Origin: CAZMCT01 sp964564785
Lineage (GTDB): Bacteria; Planctomycetota; Phycisphaerae; UBA1845; Fen-1342
Direction: 5' to 3'
DNA: 21,594 nucleotides
Assembly: GCA_964564785.1 (NCBI GenBank)
Contig: CAZMCT010000069.1
Coordinates: 1 to 21,594, forward strand
Positions 1-6,759 of the stretch are shown piece after piece (the stretch's first letter is position 1; each line of letters starts with the position of its first letter). The position numbers and the translations under genes are program-made. The notes beneath the pieces are model-generated. The model was not told the origin of the DNA. It saw only the letters and a program-made list of their open reading frames with translations, and searched no databases.

Positions 1-47
1 CCCCGCAAGTAGCGCTCCAGTTCGTCGTCCGTCGGTCGCTTTGCCAT
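1..47 (-). CDS. N-terminus of an unidentified protein (truncated by window edge)
   Basis: An ATG at 47 on the minus strand opens a frame that runs off the window, giving MAKRPTDDELERYLRG. It lies 90 bp downstream of the sigma factor stop, on the same strand. In planctomycetes an ECF sigma gene of this type is often followed by a Ser/Thr protein kinase or another regulatory protein, and 'DELERYLRG' resembles the short N-terminal leader of such kinases. That identity is inference only: no catalytic motif lies inside the window. The frame is open, fits the local codon bias and has a plausible start, so a real gene is likely. Confidence 0.5.
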   Translation of the reverse strand, partial: MAKRPTDDELERYLR

Positions 48-137
48 CGGCCACCGTCTTCGAAAACTCTCCGTCCGGCAGGCTGCCGGTGCAACGTCGC
101 GGGCAGCGTGCCCGTTTCGGTGGGCGAGACGCCCCCG

Positions 138-863
138 CTACCCGGATTCGTCCTCCCCCACTTCCTTGTTCCACCAATGCCGGACCCGCTCGGCCACGCG
201 ACTCTTGGCCGCGTAGACCGACGCTACGCTGAGCCCCAGGAATTCCGCCGCTTCTTTCGCCGACCACCCGTCCAGCGCGTACAACTGGAACGCCTGGAAC
301 GTCTTGGGTTCGATCTCCTCACGAACGCGGTCCAGACAAACTTGCAGCAGGTTGCGCCGCCAATCCTCTTCCCACATTTGCTCCGCGACGACATCGGCTG
401 GGTCGGGGGGAACCCGCTGACCGTTGCCGCCGTGGACGCTCGGGGAGTGAGCATGTCCGCTCGTCGTGGCGAACTGCCGGTGCGAAGCATCCGAGCTGGA
501 CCGGGCCACCGGCTCGCACGCAACAGCCGAGGCGTCCTCCGGCAGCGCCGCGCGGACCACCTGGCCCCGGGCCGTCTTCCGCAGGTGGTCCGCGATCTTA
601 TGCTGTGTGATTTTCCGCAGCCACGCCCGGAACGTCCCCCTCGTCCGCTCGTAGTTGAAGGTCGGCAACGCCTTGAAAACCTCCGTAACCACCTCCTGCA
701 CAACGTCTTCCGCGTCGCTCGGCGAGAGCCCGCTGCGCCGGGCAAAGGAGTAGATGAGCCGCCAATACTGGTCGAAGAACTGCTGCCAACTGCGGCCGTC
801 GTCCCGGTCGCGGAGGCGGATCAGCAATGAGGGCGGCGTATCAGGCACGCACCAGTTCCCCAT
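138..863 (-). CDS. ECF-type RNA polymerase sigma factor
   Basis: This 241-residue protein has the two-domain layout of extracytoplasmic-function sigma factors. Sigma region 2 covers about residues 25-100 (FFDQYWRLIYSFARRSGLSPSDAEDVVQEV, split here as FFDQYWRLIYSFARRSG and LSPSDAEDVVQEV), with 'FRAWLRKITQHKIADHLRK' forming the promoter-binding end. Region 4 covers about 185-235, with a helix-turn-helix around 'WSAKEAAEFLGLSVASVYAA'. Between them is a long, low-complexity, Ser/His/Pro-containing linker (about 100-165), longer than in the classic RpoE type but common in planctomycete ECFs. The N-terminal 'TPPSLLIRLRDRDD' is also typical of planctomycete family members. No anti-sigma gene is adjacent; the next gene on this strand starts at 47. 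Regulation may be autogenous (see the promoter entry at 883-909). The target regulon cannot be seen. Confidence 0.9.
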   Translation of the reverse strand: MGNWCVPDTPPSLLIRLRDRDDGRSWQQFFDQYWRLIYSFARRSGLSPSDAEDVVQEVVTEVFKALPTFNYERTRGTFRAWLRKITQHKIADHLRKTARGQVVRAALPEDASAVACEPVARSSSDASHRQFATTSGHAHSPSVHGGNGQRVPPDPADVVAEQMWEEDWRRNLLQVCLDRVREEIEPKTFQAFQLYALDGWSAKEAAEFLGLSVASVYAAKSRVAERVRHWWNKEVGEDESG

Positions 864-882
864 GAAATGAAGGGAAAACGCC

Positions 883-909
883 TCCGACGCCCCACTATAC
901 GTAAGTTCC
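883..909 (-). promoter_or_regulatory. Candidate ECF-type promoter upstream of the sigma factor gene
   Basis: Reading the minus strand upstream of the sigma gene, GGAACTT (909-903) is followed after 14 nt by GTCGGA (888-883), about 20 nt before the ATG. GGAACTT with a downstream GTC/TCTGA element is the arrangement recognised by RpoE-like ECF sigma factors, and many ECF genes are self-regulated. The spacer is about one nucleotide short of the E. coli sigma-E norm. A TATAGT hexamer (898-893) lies inside the spacer and could instead be a housekeeping -10 element, so the assignment is tentative. Confidence 0.3.
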
Positions 910-1575
910 TCGATCTTCTGACACGCAGGAGCGGATTTTTTTGTGACTCGCGCTCGGACTCATTCGACCATCCGCCACGGAACGGCTTGTTCGGCCATAA
1001 CCTTTTGCGAATGGGATCTTTGCGCGCTCGGCAACCACCAGCGCGCGTACATTTGAAACCGAACTCGTGTCATCCGAGACTGCCTCAGCCTCATCCGGGA
1101 CTGCCCCGAGAATCGGTTCGCGATGGCCACTGGGGGCCAGCACGCCACCTCCTACCGCCAAATGCCGGCGATCCCCAAAGCGTTACGTGAGCCCGCCGGC
1201 CTGATCCGGCATGACCCGGGCCGGCGGCTCGGCAAGCCGCAGCGCTACGTCTCTGACGGTGAAAACGCGAACCTTCGGATCGATGTCAGCAAGCTCATCG
1301 CCTGGGCCGGAGCGCGGGATTTTGACGCTCCGACCGCTTTCGCCGCTTTGTGGGCCGGCGGTGACGACGGCGACTCGTACTCCTTTTGCACGCGTCTGCG
1401 GAGCAGAGTGGAGGATTCCGTCCGTTGCTCGGGCGTAGTGCGCTACGCGCTGCCCACTTGCGTCGCGTCGATCCACCCTGCACTGTGAGGCCCGCCCCCG
1501 TCTTCAATGGGCTGTCACTACCCCGGCCACCACGTCTCGGAATGTTCACTTAGAGCGGCTATCACAACCCTCCAA

Positions 1576-1680
1576 GACAGGCCTCCAGCCTGTCACTTCT
1601 GGGGGCAGGCCTCTGGCCTGTGATTCTTGCGGGACAGGCCTCTGGCCTGTCATCTCTGGGGGAGAGGCCCTTGGCCTGTC
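1576..1680. repeat. Cluster of four hyphenated palindromes of the CAGGCC-TCT-GGCCTG type
   Basis: Four related hairpin-forming units follow one another: 1576-1594 (GACAGGC-CTCCA-GCCTGTC), 1604-1622 (CAGGCC-TCT-GGCCTG core), 1633-1651 (GACAGGCC-TCT-GGCCTGTC, perfect 8-bp arms) and 1662-1680 (AGGCC-CTT-GGCCT core). They are separated by short spacers of the type 'ACTTCTGGGGG' or 'ATCTCTGGGGG'. The spacing (about 29 bp) and conservation point to amplification of one element. Palindromes with this 'CAGGC...GCCTG' layout are, from general knowledge, common interspersed repeats in planctomycete and other environmental genomes. Function is unknown. Confidence 0.85.
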
Positions 1681-1684
1681 CACT

Positions 1685-1755
1685 GACCGACCGGAGGTCG
1701 GTCCTCCAAGAGGTCGGTCCCCCAAGAGGTCGGTCCCCCAAGAGGTCGGTCCCCC
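1685..1755. repeat. Palindrome plus three perfect 16-bp tandem repeats
   Basis: The block begins with a perfect hyphenated palindrome, GACCGACC-GGA-GGTCGGTC (1685-1703). Its right arm then becomes part of a tandem array: AAGAGGTCGGTCCCCC occurs three times without mismatch at 1708-1723, 1724-1739 and 1740-1755, preceded by a partial unit at 1696-1707. The palindrome has the same 8-3-8 geometry as the neighbouring CAGGCC elements but a different sequence. The array appears to have grown by slippage from the palindrome's right half. Confidence 0.85.
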
Positions 1756-2040
1756 AATTGGTGTTGTTAGGCGACTTTAGCGTAACGGACCAATTCGCAT
1801 CGGAGGCAGCCTCTGACGATCGCGGGTCGGCGTTGCCCGCTGGGGAGGCACGGGCTCGCGTGATCTTTATATGCGCTGGGAAGCGAATTGTCGGTATTAC
1901 AAGGTCCGCTTTGCCCACAAGTGTAAACGACCGTTGCGGCGTCAGGATGCACCGCCACACGGGCTGCGGAGCGGGCACGGGGGTCCTGACAGAATTCCGG
2001 CCGAATGTCGGTCGCTAACCAACGGATTCGCCTGATCGTC

Positions 2041-2046
2041 TACAAT
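2041..2046 (+). promoter_or_regulatory. Possible -10 element for the desaturase operon
   Basis: TACAAT at 2041-2046 matches the sigma-70 -10 consensus at five of six positions and lies about 100 nt upstream of the chosen start. No convincing -35 hexamer is found 16-18 nt upstream. A similar '(g/t)TACAAT' element lies upstream of the kelch gene at 11323-11328, which is the main reason for listing it. Confidence 0.25.
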
Positions 2047-2149
2047 CAGGGGACGTTGGGGCCGCACGCGCTTTCGGGCCGGCCGACCGCGGCCCCGTCT
2101 TTCGGCGTGCCGTTCCAATGTTCCCGGCCCGATGCGGAGACCGCGCTCC

Positions 2150-3109
2150 ATGCAGCCCGCCGTCAAGCAACTCCACCAGCCGGCCGGCAGCAACGTCCCC
2201 CTCATGATGTTCAACCTGGCGTGCGTCGCCGTCGGGGTGTACGCGCTCGCCGCCGGCTGGCCGACTACGCACCCCGCGTGGATCGCCGCCGCCACGCTCT
2301 GGCTGGCTTACTTCCAGTACTGCTGGACGACGATCTTCCACGAGGACGTGCACTACACGCTGTACCGCGCCCGCTGGCACAACATCTTCAATGGCACCAT
2401 CGTCGGCACGCTCCTGCTGGTCCCGTTCAGCGTCTACCGCCAGGTCCACGTTCGCCATCACGCCAAAATGAATTCCCCCGACGACTGGGAGCTTTGGCCC
2501 TACACCGACCCATCCCGCTCGCTCCGCTTTCGCCGGGTGTTCCTCTGGTTCGACCTGCTCCTGGGCACCTGGGTCGCACCGTGGATCTACGGCCGCATGT
2601 TCTGGGTCCGTAGCAGCCCGCTCAAAGACCCCAAACTGCGGCAGCGCATCGCGCTCGAGTACCTGCTGATCGCCGCGTTCTGGGGCACGCTTCTGGCGCT
2701 TGTCGCCCACTACGGCTGGTGGCGCCCCTTCCTGCTCGCGTATGTCGTCCCCGCCTGGCTGGCTGGAATGCTTCAGACGCTCCGCAAGTTCGTCGATCAC
2801 CTCGGCCTGCCCGCCGGTGAAGCGATGGCCGGCTGCCGCACCGTCCTCAGCCGCTCCTGGATCGGCAAGCTGATCGACCTCACCAGCTTCAACATCAATG
2901 CCCACGGTTTGCACCACAAGTTCCCGCAGATGCCCCACGCCAATCTGGCCCGCGCCCGCGACCTCGTGACCTCCGCCGCCGGCGCGCCCATCTTCCGCAG
3001 CCATTTGGCGGCCGTCCGCGACACGCTGCCTCATTTCGCGTTTCCCGGCATCGGCCTGAACGCCCGGCCGCCCGCGCCGGCTGCGGCCCCCGTCGAGGTC
3101 GCGTCGTGA
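2150..3109 (+). CDS. Membrane fatty acid desaturase family protein
   Basis: The 319-residue product belongs to the integral-membrane, di-iron fatty acid desaturase superfamily, which introduces double bonds or hydroxyls into acyl chains using O2. Three histidine boxes are visible: HEDVH (about residues 64-68), HVRHH (100-104) and HGLHH (252-256). Hydrophobic stretches between them (about 15-55, 75-95, 130-145, 185-235) fit four or so membrane helices. The ATG at 2150 was chosen because GGAGA lies 9 nt upstream; an in-frame ATG at 2132 has no ribosome binding site. The stop overlaps the GTG start of the next gene (GTGA), so the ligase gene is translationally coupled. Substrate cannot be read from sequence; with an adenylating ligase and a second di-iron enzyme alongside, an acyl or polyene lipid is the natural guess. 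Confidence 0.85.
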   Translation: MQPAVKQLHQPAGSNVPLMMFNLACVAVGVYALAAGWPTTHPAWIAAATLWLAYFQYCWTTIFHEDVHYTLYRARWHNIFNGTIVGTLLLVPFSVYRQVHVRHHAKMNSPDDWELWPYTDPSRSLRFRRVFLWFDLLLGTWVAPWIYGRMFWVRSSPLKDPKLRQRIALEYLLIAAFWGTLLALVAHYGWWRPFLLAYVVPAWLAGMLQTLRKFVDHLGLPAGEAMAGCRTVLSRSWIGKLIDLTSFNINAHGLHHKFPQMPHANLARARDLVTSAAGAPIFRSHLAAVRDTLPHFAFPGIGLNARPPAPAAAPVEVAS

Positions 3110-4452
3110 CCGGTCCGCGCTTCCCCGGCCTCTTCGAACAGATGCTCATCGCCCCGCTGCGGTCGCCCGCCGTCAGCCGGCGGTTGGCGGACAGCCGGCT
3201 GCGGGACCTGATTCGGCACGCGTACGAACACGTGCCGTTCTACCGTGAGATCTGGCGGGCGAGCGGAGTGTGCCCCGACGACATTCGCGGCGCGGCCGAT
3301 CTCCCGCTGCTGCCGCTGACCGACAAGGACGCGCTCGTGACGGCCGGCCCGGCCGCCCGCGATCCGCGGATCGGCGCACGCCACCTCGACCAGATGCGGA
3401 CCAGCGGCACCTCCGGCCGGGCGATCCACATCGTGCGGACGCGAGGGGAGATGCGGGTCACGCGGCGGGCAATCTTGCGGCACCTGCTGTGGATCGGCGC
3501 GCGGCCTTGGCACCGTGTGTTGACGATGGCCAGCGGTTGGCTGAAAACCCGCCGCGGGCCCTTCGTCCGACGCTGCGTTCGGACCCACCACCTCGAGCCC
3601 CAGGCCCCGCTGGACGAGCAACTCGCCGCCCTGACCGACTTCCGTCCCGACTTGCTCATCGGCCAGACCGGCGGAATCTACCTGCTTGCCCGCGAGCTGC
3701 TCCACCGCGGTCGGTCCTTTGCCCTCCGCTGGGTCGTGCCGACCGGGGCGACTCTCACGCCGCAGATGCGGGCCGCGATGCGGGCCGCGTTCGGCTGCGA
3801 GCCTTGCGACATGTACGGCGCCATCGAGCTCGGCCCCATCGCCTGGCAGTGCCGCGCCGGCGGCTATCATCTCGACGCCGACCGCCTCGTCACCGAAGTG
3901 GTCGATTCGCACGGCCGGCCGGTCCCGCCCGGGCACCCCGGCCAGGTCGTCGTCACGAACCTCTACGCGCGGAGCATGCCGTTCATCCGCTACCGCCTGC
4001 TCGACGTCAGCTCGCTGCTGCCCGGCCCCTGCGGCTGCGGTTGCCGCCTGCCGCGGCTCGGTGCCGTCCAGGGCCGCATCAACGACTTCCTGCCCACACC
4101 GACCGGAGAGCTCGTCTCGCCGCACTTCTTCTTCCACATCTTCGACGACGTCTCGAACCCCGTGCGGGACTGGCGGATCATCCAGGAAACGCGTGACCGG
4201 CTGGTCTACGAGTACGTGCCCGAGCCGCATTTCGACCCCGCGGCCCTGACGCGCGGCCTCGACCGCGTCCGCCGGCGCTTCGGGCCCGGCTGCGTGCTCG
4301 AAAGCCGGGCCGTGGCGCAGATTCCCCTGACGGCGGCCGGCAAGCGGCAGTGCATTGTTTCGAGGCTGCGGCCGGGGAGCGCGGCCCGCGAGACCGCGCA
4401 GCTCGAGACACTGACGACGCTCCCGAGCGCCGTCGCAGCGCAGGAGTGCTGA
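3106..4452 (+). CDS. Phenylacetate-CoA ligase/CapK-like adenylate-forming enzyme
   Basis: The 448-residue protein has the features of the PaaK/CapK branch of ANL adenylating enzymes, which activate a carboxylic acid as acyl-AMP and usually pass it to CoA or another acceptor. Visible are the N-terminal 'YEHVPFYREIW' signature (about 33-43), the phosphate-binding loop RTSGTSG (about 97-103), the 'MYGAIELG' A5-type motif (about 236-243), 'GRINDFL' (about 323-329) and a C-terminal 'PLTAAGKRQCIV' whose lysine fits the catalytic lysine of the mobile domain. Four cysteines in 'CGCGC' at about 306-310 precede the hinge and may form a metal or structural site, as often seen in this family. The GTG start overlaps the desaturase stop; the TGA stop overlaps the next ATG (TGATG). 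The acid substrate is unknown; PaaK-like annotation does not imply phenylacetate here. Confidence 0.85.
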   Translation: MTGPRFPGLFEQMLIAPLRSPAVSRRLADSRLRDLIRHAYEHVPFYREIWRASGVCPDDIRGAADLPLLPLTDKDALVTAGPAARDPRIGARHLDQMRTSGTSGRAIHIVRTRGEMRVTRRAILRHLLWIGARPWHRVLTMASGWLKTRRGPFVRRCVRTHHLEPQAPLDEQLAALTDFRPDLLIGQTGGIYLLARELLHRGRSFALRWVVPTGATLTPQMRAAMRAAFGCEPCDMYGAIELGPIAWQCRAGGYHLDADRLVTEVVDSHGRPVPPGHPGQVVVTNLYARSMPFIRYRLLDVSSLLPGPCGCGCRLPRLGAVQGRINDFLPTPTGELVSPHFFFHIFDDVSNPVRDWRIIQETRDRLVYEYVPEPHFDPAALTRGLDRVRRRFGPGCVLESRAVAQIPLTAAGKRQCIVSRLRPGSAARETAQLETLTTLPSAVAAQEC

Positions 4453-5243
4453 TGGGTCTGGCGATCACCACGTCAGTCTTCTTCCTGGGGCTGATCGGCT
4501 TCCACCTGCTCGAGCGCGTGGCGCCGATCTACCCGGACAAGCGACGCGGACCGCTCCGCCGCGCGTACCTGGCCGACTTCACCGCCAGCGTCGTCAACGG
4601 CCCGCTGCTCGGCTCGCTCACCAAGCTGGCCGCGTACGGCCTGGTGCTGCTGGCTCCGCAGGCCTGGGGGCTGCTCGGCCGCTGGCCCGGGTGGCTTCAG
4701 CTCGCCGTATTCCTGCTCGTGAATGACTTCGCCCGCTACTGGCTGCACCGCTGGTACCACCGCTCGCCGCTGCTGTGGCGCATTCACCGCGTGCACCACA
4801 CGGCCGTCGAGATGGACGCCCTCTCAGCCTTTCGTGTGCACATCCTCGAAGCACTGATCAAATACGGACTGCTCGTCCTGCCGTTCCGCGTGCTGGGCCT
4901 CGACGACTGGATCATCATCCTTTATTCGTCGGTCGACGTGCTGAAGGGCTTCTGGCACCACGCCAACCTGCGGACCTACATCGGCCCGCTGAATTACCTG
5001 CTCAATTCCGCCGAACTGCATTGGTGGCACCACTCGATCGAGTTCACCACGACCAATGTGAACTACGGCTCCATTTTCTCCTGCTGGGATTGGCTCTTCG
5101 GCACCGCGTACTGGCCCCGCGGCCGCTGGCCGGCCGAGATCGGCGTTCCCGGCCTGGCCGCGTTTCCCGAATCGTGGGCAGGGCAGCTCGTGTCCGTGCG
5201 CTACGACGACGCGGCCGCGGCGCGCGCATACGCTCCCCGGTAG
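4452..5243 (+). CDS. Fatty acid hydroxylase / sterol desaturase superfamily protein
   Basis: This 263-residue membrane protein carries the histidine pattern of the fatty acid hydroxylase superfamily (sterol desaturases, carotene and acyl hydroxylases): H99-xxx-H103, H112-xx-HH (115-116), a 'FWHH' in the middle and H190-xx-HH (193-194). Hydrophobic helices flank these boxes (about 3-20, 35-75, 80-95, 130-160). The start at 4452 is set by the TGATG overlap with the ligase gene; the frame is open further upstream but that extension reads as a shadow of the ligase C-terminus. As last member of a three-gene coupled cluster it probably acts on the same lipid as the desaturase. A cyclic or C-H hydroxylation role is likely; sterol chemistry is not implied. 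Confidence 0.85.
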   Translation: MGLAITTSVFFLGLIGFHLLERVAPIYPDKRRGPLRRAYLADFTASVVNGPLLGSLTKLAAYGLVLLAPQAWGLLGRWPGWLQLAVFLLVNDFARYWLHRWYHRSPLLWRIHRVHHTAVEMDALSAFRVHILEALIKYGLLVLPFRVLGLDDWIIILYSSVDVLKGFWHHANLRTYIGPLNYLLNSAELHWWHHSIEFTTTNVNYGSIFSCWDWLFGTAYWPRGRWPAEIGVPGLAAFPESWAGQLVSVRYDDAAAARAYAPR

Positions 5244-5275
5244 CGGTCGGCGGCTCGCCGGCCGTCACGCGCCGC

Positions 5276-5338
5276 CCCCGTTCCCCGTTCCCCGTTCCCC
5301 GTTCCCCGTTCCCTGTTCCCTGTTCCCTGTTCCCTCTT
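5276..5338. repeat. Heptanucleotide tandem repeat, nine units
   Basis: Five copies of CCCCGTT (5276-5310) are followed by three of CCCTGTT (5311-5331) and one of CCCTCTT (5332-5338). The stepwise change along the array suggests slippage after point mutation. It fills most of the 111 bp between the hydroxylase stop and the permease start, so it would lie in the leader or upstream region of the permease gene. Copy-number variation could alter spacing to that start. Confidence 0.9.
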
Positions 5339-5354
5339 CGACTACCATTCCCGC

Positions 5355-6647
5355 ATGCCCGCTGCCGTCGTGTTGGCGCTGAAAGACCTGCGGCTGCTCC
5401 TCTGCGACCGCGCGGGCGTCTTCTTCACGTTTCTGTTCCCCGTTTTCTACGCCCTCTTCTTCGGTGCGATTTTCAACACCGTCGGCCGGGCGCTATATCA
5501 CCGGGCCATCGACACGGCCGTCGTCGAGGAGGACCGCACGCCCGAGTCGCGGGCGCTGATCGAGCGGCTCAAGGCCGGCGGCGAGCTGGATGTCGCACTG
5601 ATGGACTTGGCTGCCGCCGAGAACCAAGTGCGGCTCGGGCGACGGACGGCGTACCTGCGGATCCCGGCCGGCTATGGTGCGGCCGAACGGCGGCTGTGGG
5701 GCGACCCGCCGTGGGTCGAGGTGGGCGTCGACCCGCGTTCGGCCGCCGAGGGCGGCCTGGTCCGGGGCCTGGTCACGCGAGTCCTCTTTGAGCAGATGCG
5801 CGACCTGCTGCGCGACCCGTCGGCGCTGCGGGCCCGCGTAGCCGAGAACCGGTCGGAATTGGAGCACACGCCCGGACTGAGCGACCTCGAGCGGATGCGG
5901 GTCGAGAGCTTCCTCACCGCGCTCGAGCTGGTCTTCGCCCGCGACCCCGCCCAGCCCGACGACCCGCCCCCGACGACGGCCCCCGGCGGCGTCATGCGCC
6001 TCGAGCCCGTCCGCGTGGAAACCCGCATCGTCCACATGCAAGCGGCCGAGCCACCCAGCGCCTACGCCGTCTCCTTCCCGCAAGGACTCATCTGGGGCGT
6101 GCTGGGCTGCGTGGCCACCTTCGCCGTCACCTTCGTCAGCGAACGCAACCGCGGAACCCTGCTGCGGCTTCAGGCCGCCCCACTCAGCCGCGCCAGCATC
6201 TTCGCCGGCAAGGCCCTGGCCTGCATGACCACCGTCCTGGCCGTCGCGGCCGGCATGCTGCTGCTCGCCACGCTCGCGCTCCGTGTGCAGGTCGCGTCCT
6301 TCGCCCTGTTCGTCCTGGCCATGGTGGCGATCGCGGCCGCGTTCGCCGGCCTGATGCTGCTGCTGGCTGCCCTCGGCCGGACGGAGCATACGGTGTACGG
6401 CGTCGGCTGGGGCACGCTGATCGTGTTGGCGATGATCGGCGGGGCGGTCGTCCCGGTCTTCTACATGCCGGAGTGGTTGCTGCCGTTCGTCGACCTCAGC
6501 CCGGTGCGCTGGTCGCTGCTGGCGCTGGAAGGCGCGGTCTGGCGCTCGTTCAGCCTGGCCGAGATGTTGCGCCCCTGCGCGGTGCTGCTCGGAATCGCCG
6601 GGGGCTGCGGGACACTGGGCGTGCTGGCGCTGCGCCGCCGCGGCTGA
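5355..6647 (+). CDS. ABC-2 type transporter permease
   Basis: The 430-residue protein has the ABC-2 exporter permease layout: an N-terminal membrane helix (about 18-40, 'VFFTFLFPVFYALFFGAIF'), a large extracytoplasmic domain (about 45-240) and a cluster of about five C-terminal helices (about 245-425). The motif-like 'SERNRGTLLRLQAAPLSRASIFAGKAL' region (about 256-282, here given by its flanks SERNRGTLLRL and PLSRASIFAGKAL) is the cytoplasmic coupling segment typical of this family. Such permeases pair with an ATPase to export lipids, polysaccharides or drugs. No ATPase gene is adjacent in the window, so its partner must be encoded elsewhere. It follows the lipid trio by 111 bp on the same strand; whether it exports their product is speculation. 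No clear Shine-Dalgarno precedes the ATG. Confidence 0.85.
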   Translation: MPAAVVLALKDLRLLLCDRAGVFFTFLFPVFYALFFGAIFNTVGRALYHRAIDTAVVEEDRTPESRALIERLKAGGELDVALMDLAAAENQVRLGRRTAYLRIPAGYGAAERRLWGDPPWVEVGVDPRSAAEGGLVRGLVTRVLFEQMRDLLRDPSALRARVAENRSELEHTPGLSDLERMRVESFLTALELVFARDPAQPDDPPPTTAPGGVMRLEPVRVETRIVHMQAAEPPSAYAVSFPQGLIWGVLGCVATFAVTFVSERNRGTLLRLQAAPLSRASIFAGKALACMTTVLAVAAGMLLLATLALRVQVASFALFVLAMVAIAAAFAGLMLLLAALGRTEHTVYGVGWGTLIVLAMIGGAVVPVFYMPEWLLPFVDLSPVRWSLLALEGAVWRSFSLAEMLRPCAVLLGIAGGCGTLGVLALRRRG

Positions 6648-6759
6648 AGCCCCGCGTGGCGTTCCCCCCCGCCTCGGTCGCTGGCACTTGGGGCGCGGGC
6701 AGTGGTTTGTTTCCAGGTCCCGCGCGGCCACATCGGGCCCGGATCGCCCCGCGCCGCGC

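Larger units (their letters stand above)
864..2131. other. Long intergenic region without a convincing gene
   Basis: About 1.27 kb separates the sigma factor start from the desaturase region. The first 200 bp is visibly richer in A+T than the flanking genes. An imperfect direct repeat, CATCCGAGACTGCCTC at 1071-1086 and CATCCGGGACTGCCCC at 1092-1107, sits inside it. The middle (1576-1755) is a palindrome and tandem-repeat cluster, listed separately. Open frames of 60-140 codons exist on both strands but show no family motif, no consistent third-position bias and no good ribosome binding site, and several are simply open through the repeats. I see no tRNA or recognisable riboswitch. The region may contain decayed gene remnants or an unannotated small RNA. 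Confidence 0.6.

Noticed and set aside
1123..1488. A 121-codon plus-strand frame and an overlapping 97-codon minus-strand frame (1183-1476) in the long intergenic region
   Set aside because: Neither shows a known motif, a ribosome binding site or consistent third-position bias; they overlap each other in antisense and end without fitting neighbours.
1071..1755. CRISPR array
   Set aside because: The repeats are short, palindromic, adjacent or nearly so, with no regular unique spacers and no cas genes in the window.
1562..2018. Frames of 132-138 codons through the palindrome cluster on both strands
   Set aside because: They are open only because the repeats lack stops; the translations are repeats of the palindromes.
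2015..3034. A 339-codon antisense frame opposite the desaturase
   Set aside because: It is a shadow of a GC-rich gene whose plus-strand frame has three histidine boxes and coupled neighbours.
5493..6731. A 412-codon antisense frame opposite the ABC permease
   Set aside because: Composition is His/Gln/Gly/Asp/Arg-rich without domains, typical of the antisense of a GC-rich membrane protein gene.
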